Assembly: GCA_032622095.1 (NCBI GenBank)
Contig: CP136062.1
Coordinates: forward strand, 144,912,351-144,976,350
Length of the DNA: 64,000 bases
DNA from: Siphonodentalium dalli
Taxonomy: Eukaryota; Mollusca; Scaphopoda; Gadilida; Siphonodentaliidae
Reading direction: 5' to 3'
The notes under the pieces were generated by a model. It did no database searches. It had not been told where the DNA came from and saw only the letters and a program-made list of their open reading frames with translations. The translations under genes were made by a program, and so were the position numbers. Positions 57,218-64,000 of the stretch are shown piece by piece (position 1 is the first letter of the stretch; the number at the start of each line of letters is the position of its first letter).

Positions 57218-58877
57218 TTCACTAACTTATTGATATTAGATATGGAGCCACTCTGAAATTTCACTTTAATTTTTCGAATTTAAAGAGCGTTTAGTGATTA
57301 TATAATTTATTAAATGTCGCAATTAATCTTACCATGACATATGCGATATAAAATTAGACATATACAGTAAGTATGACTCTGCTAAATATAATGCCACATG
57401 TTTATAATAAAATTGGAACCCCCCGTCCACGATGACCGTCAAAATGGCAACTGAAAGAGGACAATTTGGCGGTTTTTCACCAATATCTTCTAGATCAGTT
57501 TCTATTTTGTATTTTTCATATTAACTGATCATGGAAGCAATGAAATATGCCATTCGATTTTCTAAAATAACTTGGTATGAAATTTCACCAAGAATTACCG
57601 TTAGGATTCTAGTCATGTTTTAAGAAGAAATGGACAGAACTGTGCACAGTAAGTGAGGTATGCCATTGATTATGAATATTTCAACTCAATGGAACAAAAT
57701 TGTCACATGTTATTGGGCCAGAGTAGGCATATAATTATGCCCCATCTCAGTTAATTTTCAGATTGCTGCTCATTTCCGTTCAAAACATGGCCAGAATCCG
57801 ATAAAAAGTTTTCGGCAAAATTGCATTTTGCATCATTTAAAATGGAATTGTCATGCCCCATAATGTACATCCAGAATAGAACATTAGTTGTCAGTTGATT
57901 AACTAGCATGTTTAATAACAAAGTGAATCACAACTTGCTACCTTTACAGAAGAGTAGAGCATAATGTTCGGGTTTTATGTGAAAATATCAACTTTTCTGT
58001 AAAATTTTGTGGACATTTTGGAAGCCATCTTGAGTATTTCTTTCTAAAAACACCTCAATGTGATGCATCTAAGACGGATCAAATCATAAAAAAAACCCAA
58101 ATATATTTCCAAATAGTCCAAGCCTGATAAGTTAGAATTTTGAGAGAAAATTTCAATATGTGGGTAATTTAATCGTAACAATTAACCAAGATGCATCATA
58201 AATGTAAGTATTCAATGTATTTACGACATAATATTCAATTTTAAACCACAACTTTTTTTACAAGCAATCGTATTATATTTTGGCCGCCATTTTGACAGCA
58301 ATTTTTAGCCAAAGTGACAATTTTAATTTCATTGGGTTAATATAGTCACACGTAATGGGATGCATTACTTACATTGTGCAGTTCTGCTCATTTCTTGTTG
58401 AAATTTGACTAGGATAAATTTATGATTTTTGGTGAAATTTTATATTGAATTCTGTAAAAATAGATTTTGTTAAGGATTAGAAGGAGATGGAACCCCATGC
58501 ACGACATATTTCACTGCTACAGTGATCCGTTAACATGAACATAACAAAATAAAGTAAAATTGTCAACCAGTTTCAAACAGCTGAAACTGATATAGAATAT
58601 ATTAGTGAAAAAAATGTCAATTTTTCCACTTACGGCTTCCATTTTGAGGGCCATCTTGGGCGGGGGGATTCCAATTTTGGTTTAAAATTTATCATTATAT
58701 CTCGCAGAGTCATACTTACTGTATATGCCTAATTGTTAATTGCATATCCCATGGTAAGAGTAATTACGACATTTAGTAAATTTAGTAAACGCTCTTTAAA
58801 TTCGGGAAATCCCTAAAATTTGGGGTTAAAGTGAAATTTCAGCGTGGTTCGATACCTAATATCAATTAGTATGTGAA
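57218..58877. mobile_element. 1.66-kb element with ~0.5-kb inverted arms
   Basis: The left arm (57218-57706) and right arm (58314-58877) align as inverted repeats along most of their length. Shared blocks: TTGATATTAG at the tips, CTGAAATTTCACTTTAA, TTTAAAGAGCGTTTA, CAGTAAGTATGACTCTGC, ATTGGAA-CCCCC, TCAAAATGG, ATCAGTTTC, AACTGATC/AACGGATC, GCAATGAAATATG/GCAGTGAAATATG, AGAACTG and AAAATTGTCAC. The middle (57707-58313) is not palindromic but has related CCATTTTG/CCATCTTG words. No coding frame of note. It lies within inverted 330-bp repeat sequence. Foldback-type or long-TIR non-autonomous DNA transposon is most likely. Confidence 0.82.
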
Positions 58878-58924
58878 TATGTGCAAAATTTCATACTTTA
58901 GTCATAAAGTGAACAATTTTGTTA

Positions 58925-59005
58925 CTAATCTATTCCACCATACTACCATAAGCCATCACATTACACTATCCGCGGGCCCATGGGGCTGCCCGGGCAGTAA
59001 TTAGT
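58925..59005. repeat. ~330-bp repeat fragment, inverted
   Basis: CCATACTACCATAAGCCATC and GCGGGCCCATGGGGCTGCCC match the end of the 330-bp unit on the minus strand. Confidence 0.65.
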
Positions 59006-59033
59006 CACACTCATATATCAAAGTGCAAATACG

Positions 59034-59061
59034 AAAATGACGTTACTTGTAACGTCATTTT
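59034..59061. promoter_or_regulatory. Perfect 13-bp-arm palindrome with CRE half-sites
   Basis: AAAATGACGTTAC, then TT, then its exact inverse. Each arm holds TGACGT. It could be a binding site or a small hairpin, and no gene lies next to it. Confidence 0.6.
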
Positions 59062-60335
59062 TGTAAATTGTCAACTTAATAGACACATTTCGACTTTTGA
59101 ATGACGACAGATATAATTATTGCGAATAGCTATTTGTTGTCCCGTAATGTTTTTGGGCGGTCCAAAAACCTTTAATTGACGACAACGAGTCTGTTTGCTT
59201 CCTACTGCGTGTCGTAATTATTTATTATTGATGATCAGAAACATATTAGTATTTTCTTTCACTGATATACCGAGAATACATATTTAAAATGTCCATTCTG
59301 CTCATATAATATAATATTCGGCCGCTAGTCTTATTTTTATAATGATTAAAACAAATTCCGAAGTTAGCCGAAGATTTTGTTTTGTAGACATGGAAAATAA
59401 ATGTAAGTTTCACTTTTCGTCCAGTGATTAATTCAACCGCAATTGCCCTCATCTATACTCTCATCTTAATCTGCAATTTAGGATATGTATAGATAATTTA
59501 AAAGTAATGTCAAATATTTACCACTGAACTTATTTATATTGTTTTCTGACCCTTCTGTTATATGGACCCAAAATATATTTGGCAGTTTGTTTTTGAAATT
59601 TTGTGATTAAAGTAAATGAAATTTCATCTTGTATACACACTCCATTTGATTAATATTCCCGCTATATTTCAGAACTGGCCATCCAAGACTGGTTGGTTTC
59701 ACGATAACGACAACTGTGCATTATTATAACCTAAATAATGTAGAGTTATTGCCCTCCGAATGTCGAGTTATTGTTCAATAATGCACAGTTATTGTGTTCC
59801 ATTGACAACGCATACATACGCAAAGATAGCATATATAAAGTTTGCACGCGAAATTCATGAATTCGATCGCGGCTTTTGAAGTTTGTCGCGTTAATATAAT
59901 ATGGAGAGAACACTGCGAATGCAACAACTTCGCCGAAATACGTCGCAGTTCTCTTAATAAAACGTCTTTAGTTATTATGTATCGCGGTGTGTTATTACAA
60001 AGCCCATATAAATGCTCATATTTTACGTGGGACTTAACTGTTTTTTCTGTAAAAGAAATCACAGATGAAGTCTTGGAATATTATTAAGTATATTCTACCA
60101 CGATGTATTAATAAATTATCATATATTATTTCGGTTTTACACGCAGTTATATACATACACATGTTCATGCGCTCGTCTTTCCGTTACCGGAATAGTCCAA
60201 TATGTATATATTGTATTAATATACAGATTGCATATACGCGAAGACTTTAAAAGTTATATATGCAAGTGTTATATAGACATTGGTCATTTCGAAAACATTC
60301 CACATTTCCCAGATGCCCTTAGTCGTGTGGCAATA
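59062..60335. other. No gene supported
   Basis: Apart from the hairpin at 59704-59795, the frames here are AT-rich and lack motifs. Confidence 0.45.
59704..59795. repeat. Hairpin, ~90 bp
   Basis: AACTGTGCATTATT (59713-59726 region) and AATAATGCACAGTT (59777-59790) are inverses, and the pairing continues outward imperfectly. Confidence 0.65.
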
Positions 60336-60560
60336 AAGAGCGTTTAGTTTTAATTTATCGTGACGCGGTATAATATAGATAGTGCGGTTTATTGATGTGG
60401 GATTTAATAAGTTTACGTTCATTGTAATGAATCATTTGTATATGGTGTGCACTATCGTTTTGCCGACTTGTGTGACAATGATGAGCGTTTAGATTTAATT
60501 TATCGTAACGCGGTAACAAAGATGAGTTTGTTTATTTCTGTGCATATATTGATGTCAGAT
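60336..60560. repeat. Diverged ~147-bp tandem duplication
   Basis: GAGCGTTTAGTTTTAATTTA and GAGCGTTTAGATTTAATTTA start at about 60339 and 60484. Each is followed by TCGT-ACGCGGTA, and later by GT-TATTGATG-like words. Confidence 0.65.
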
Positions 60561-60659
60561 GATGCATTTCACAATTTATATCACGCATTATAGGTATATA
60601 TGCATAGTATAATTATGACGCATATATATGATAGCAATATATCCATGTACACCTATGCA

Positions 60660-60812
60660 AATGATCTCTAATGAGTCGCAATTCTATAAGAAAGTTATTA
60701 ACCGAGTGTACTAAATTCGATTCGAGTCGAGCTTTTGCGAGGCTCGAATAAAATTTAGTAGACGAGGTTAATAAATTTCGTATAAAATTGCGACGAATAT
60801 GAGATCCATTTT
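60660..60812. mobile_element. Foldback element, ~150 bp
   Basis: The arms share GTCGCAATT-TATA, TTATTAACC, ACTAAATT and CGAG words in inverted order around a CTTTTGCGAG centre near 60735. Outer flanks (ATGATCTC-AAT and its inverse) extend the pairing to about 75 bp per arm. Confidence 0.75.
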
Positions 60813-60986
60813 ATCACATAATCACATTTTAGATGGGAACAACTATATCGAAACGGCTGGAATTAGAACAAATTGGTATTGATTTCCTTATCACAATCAA
60901 AGAGGAAGTAAAGACACCTTCAAGAACAAATACAGATCCATTTTTAATGTGTCTTTCATGTTGACAACATTGTTCAACCACCCTTA

Positions 60987-62130
60987 GGGTGCATTTACAT
61001 TGCTATATAACTGCACACAGATCTACACGCAGACTAGTGTACACGGGTTGATATAGAAATGCACACAGAAAGAAAACGATATTAGTTCGTGTGAGCAAAA
61101 ATCGTGTCCGCTAAACGTCACGGTCAACGCCGAAGCATTGCGACAGGCAAATCTGTTTTGATTAATTGTTACTCGGGCTTGGCGAATGTGTTTTAGTTTT
61201 CGTTGTCATTTCAACCCGTGTATTTCGAATATTGAACACGGACAGGGACGTGGCAACTTTGGTCAAACTTTTCAACTGTTGGAAATATCATACCTGACAC
61301 ATTAGCTGTAATTTCCAAACCAACAATATGTTGAAAATGAACTTGTAGTTTGATTTTCAAACATTTTATTGGGGGGGGGGGGGGTTTATTGTTTTCGGAC
61401 CAATATTTGCATAATCTCCTACTTTTTATCAAAATTTTGGGCTGGAATGGCCATCAGCTGGAAATTTTCCAACCTTATCATGGGGGCGGGTGTCAGGTTG
61501 GAAATTTCAGACACTTGGAAAGATTGTGTTCTGATCCCTCCCCGTGGCCAGTCAAAAACTGCTAGTTAATTTAATAAAACAATATTGTCCTACATTTGGT
61601 CAACATTGTCATTGGAATTGTCATCAGTTGGAAATTTTACTACATTTGGTCAAATAAAGGGTGTTGTAGGGTGGATACCCATTCCACACAGTTCCAAAAC
61701 GGCCACCGCCCAGATGGTGTCAAACAGGAGACCTATATATATATATAGTTGATCACCTGAAATCCTAAATATTGGTGGAATGATTGGAATCTCCATCTAA
61801 AGCTATATGTGTGCTCGCAAGCCTCTATTTGTGTATACTGTTGTTTATTGTGTATTCCTATGCGATTTTCATACTTTCTTCGAACCATTATCAAGTGGTA
61901 TAAGGATACACTTTAAATACATGCGGCACATACCAAATCGCTGTTGTCTGCTGATGGTAGATCCATTTTTATGTCTGGCCTAAACTGAAACGACTCGTAG
62001 TGAATTGTCAATTACCAGAGTACTGATCAGCGCGCGTTCACTATTAGTAATCGTATTGTGATCACAGTAATGCGCGACACGTGACTTCATACAGATCTGT
62101 ATACAGTTCTATATCAGTGTAAATGCACCC
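60987..62130. mobile_element. Harbinger-like non-autonomous transposon (1144 bp), TTA target
   Basis: The ends are inverted repeats: GGGTGCATTTACATTGCTAT (left) against GGGTGCATTTACACTGATAT (right, reverse complement), and the pairing continues weakly through ACTG-A-ACAGATCT. A TTA lies directly outside on both sides (60984-60986 and 62131-62133), the target size of PIF/Harbinger. No transposase is found. The element contains a copy of the GGAAATTTCC-family repeat (61230-61560), which probably inserted into it. Confidence 0.7.
61230..61560 (-). repeat. Dispersed repeat, GGAAATTTCC family, minus copy
   Basis: It aligns with the reverse complement of about 46980-47410: CAACTTTGGTC-A-CTTTTCAA, GTTGGAAAT, CCTGACACA/ACTGACACA, TAGTTTGAT, GCATAAT-TCCTACTTT and ATCAAAAT in order. 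A G14 run (61371-61384) interrupts it. Confidence 0.7.
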
Positions 62131-62364
62131 TTATGAAACATGCTTGTCTCACAGTCAATACTAAATAACCCAACAGAAGTCGAATATCATAATTCTATTC
62201 TAATTCACATAATAATAAAGTTCCGGCATTGACATCGACATCATTGCGCTGAAATCTGACGGCACTGTGCGTGGCGATAATACACACGTGTCTTACTAAA
62301 TGATATGAGGCCGGGTTTAGGGGCTAATTATGTGATAAACATATTTTCGAAATATTGTGCACCC

Positions 62365-62619
62365 ATGACAATCTTGCGACTGACACTGATGACAATTCGC
62401 TTCGTCGTTACAATTAGCACTCTAGCGGCGCGGTCTATTCAATATCCCGGTCATAAAACGTCCACGACTGATGATGATTTATTCTCTAATTCATATGAAT
62501 ATATACAGAGTTACAAAGAGTTCTTTTCAGAAGATAATATAAATAGTATGATAGGGTATATACATATTTTATACACGTCTCCGGTACAATGGGGAAATAT
62601 TTCACCCGTCATGGGTTAA
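62365..62619 (+). CDS. Small ORF with signal-peptide-like start, weak
   Basis: 84 codons from ATG at 62365. The first 20 residues (TILRLTLMTIRFVVTISTLA) are hydrophobic with a basic start, followed by a polar, acidic stretch (TDDDLFSNSYEY, FFSEDNINSM). A GG|GTATAT donor-like site near 62557 could end an exon. No family recognised. It could be a secreted peptide exon or a chance frame. Confidence 0.25.
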   Translation: MTILRLTLMTIRFVVTISTLAARSIQYPGHKTSTTDDDLFSNSYEYIQSYKEFFSEDNINSMIGYIHILYTSPVQWGNISPVMG

Positions 62620-62779
62620 TCGTTTTATCTTGGGGTTCGAAGATGTCAGGTAGGTTTTTATTTAACCTAATAAAAGCAGAAGCATGCATAAGAGGAATGT
62701 CGCCGATTGTGTGGAAAGTCAAAAGGTTATCTAATTACGAAGATTGTCAATGGTCGTAACGGTAGATAAGTATTACTAT

Positions 62780-63370
62780 CAGTAACACTGACTCGGGCAC
62801 GGGCTCGGCGACCAGATAAAACTCGTATCCGGGGCAAGATACATTCACATACCAAATTTCAAGTCGATAGCTCCACCCGTTTCCGAGATATATAGCCCAA
62901 TGTCATTTGCGGATACCTCGATCACGTCACGATCTGTTGGCGGCGTAATATATTTACTGAATGTTTTTCGATGAGCGAAGCATGGTCCTGCGTTCTTCCC
63001 GATAATTAAGGTAGAGACTTTAAACGTACACAGGCGTGTGATACATCATTGGAAAGATGAAGCGCCACAGATTCTAACCGTGCAAATTATATGACTGGCA
63101 ATTTATTATTCGCGCTATATCGAATCGATTTGTGAGCACCGAACTGAAATATATTAGCGCAAAACGGCGTAAAACAGATTTGACCTCGGCACGTGAAAAG
63201 TTGACCTCGGATCTGAAAATTAATATGCCTATGCCACTTCCCGACCGATAGTATCCTCACATACGAAGTTTCATCGAAATCGGGTCGGCCGTTTTCGAGT
63301 TCATCGCGAACACACAGACCACAGATACACAGACCACAGATACACAGACAGATCTTCCAAAAATATATAA
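62780..63370. repeat. Dispersed-repeat-like sequence with short tandem at the end
   Basis: ACATACCAAATTTCAAGTCG and ATACGAAGTTTCATCGAAAT are alternative forms of a phrase common in invertebrate repeats, each followed by a GTTTCGAG/TTTTCGAG word. At 63311-63350 CACAGAC-ACAGATACACAG repeats twice. No gene. Confidence 0.45.
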
Positions 63371-64000
63371 TAGATATATACTAATTAACGGTTGCTTATA
63401 AAATCTTGTGGGGTGGGTGCTGGTTTGTTCTGACCAATTTGCGGGTTTGTTCTGCGCAGAGTTGAGTTATTTCCCCTCACGTCGAAATGATACAGCTTGA
63501 ATGTGCACCATCAACAGATTACACATACATGTATATAAGCTTATATAATTGTACAATATAATAAATATAACATTTATATCGCTATACATGTTTAGCCAGC
63601 AGAACATGATAAAATGGTCATGTCTGCGACGTGCAAGAAGTTTTATATTATGCATAGTCAAATTACATTGCAACATCCTACATCACACGGAGTGAATTAG
63701 TATAACTATCATCTATATGATGCAGGATGCCGCAGTTTACATTTGGCCATGCTAAATATCAACACTGCATGCTGTACAAACTAATAATGATAATATTAAT
63801 ATAGTGAAGAACAATTCGAATATATCATTCTTTAGGATATAAGTACATGTACAATTGAGAGTTCAAAGTGGACTTTCCTAAAAGTATACATACTTGGTTA
63901 AGGATTGCGCGGTCATGCAAATTCAAAATTTCGCCCTTGGTCATAATGTTCGCTTTTCCGCGGTATTTTTCTGGGATAAATTTATCCCTAATGTTTTGAA
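63371..64000. other. No gene seen
   Basis: AT-rich sequence to the end of the window with no supported feature. Confidence 0.5.

Noticed and set aside
57283-60500. Recurrent AAAGAGCGTTTA word at several places (also in the TTAA MITE)
   Set aside because: Short word in unrelated contexts. The flanks do not align, so I do not take it as one family.

Overview
The window is non-coding-dominated animal DNA, AT-rich overall. It has several APE-type non-LTR retrotransposons (LINEs) at different stages of decay, a tRNA-derived SINE with a conserved tail word, inverted-repeat DNA transposons, minisatellites, and a few exon-like islands with good splice signals. There are no bacterial operons, ribosome-binding sites or phage genes. 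The LINE and SINE sequence types resemble those of marine invertebrate genomes, probably a lophotrochozoan such as a mollusc. That assignment comes from recognition, not from a search.

Layout. 0-3.5 kb: an exon-like island on the minus strand, a ~150-bp minisatellite interrupted by a 495-bp TTAA-flanked MITE, and a short inverted-repeat element carrying a repeated coding relic. 4.9-10.9 kb: three decayed LINE 3' halves, a cluster of TTAGTCA words and a copy of a dispersed repeat rich in GGAAATTTCC. 11-17 kb: a tRNA-like fossil, a nested long hairpin, a peptidase-like relic and a tandem duplication carrying two NRF1-like sites. 17.1-29.2 kb: two minus-strand exons (17170-17432 and 29098-29145) whose splice phases fit; together they look like the 3' end of a host gene. 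The intron between them would hold an SGNH-domain ORF, an uninterrupted Jockey-like LINE ORF2 (minus), a decayed LINE (plus) split by a second copy of the TTAA MITE, several hairpins and a SINE. 30-34.5 kb: 5' half of another LINE, a LINE 3' fragment and hairpin elements.

37.66-49.40 kb is a macrosatellite of four head-to-tail units of about 2.65 kb. The middle units are nearly identical, and unit 1 carries a 464-bp MITE with ~125-bp terminal inverted repeats. Each unit holds, on the minus strand, a short exon-like segment with splice-site motifs and a small ORF with a signal-peptide-like start and clustered cysteines. A diverged, inverted copy of the exon-like segment lies at 51.58-51.68 kb.

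51.8-59.0 kb is a ~330-bp tandem-repeat region. A 5'-truncated LINE (52555-55467) sits in it, flanked on both sides by the same 330 bp without visible mismatch, so it looks like an insertion with an exceptionally long target-site duplication. A 1.66-kb palindromic element (57218-58877) lies in inverted copies of the same repeat. 60.6-62.2 kb has a foldback element and a TTA-flanked, Harbinger-like non-autonomous transposon with an older repeat nested inside. The last 1.5 kb has one weak secreted-protein ORF and repeat-like DNA.

No gene here is certain to be a functional host gene. The best host candidate is the two-exon minus-strand gene. The best intact reading frame is the Jockey-like ORF2.
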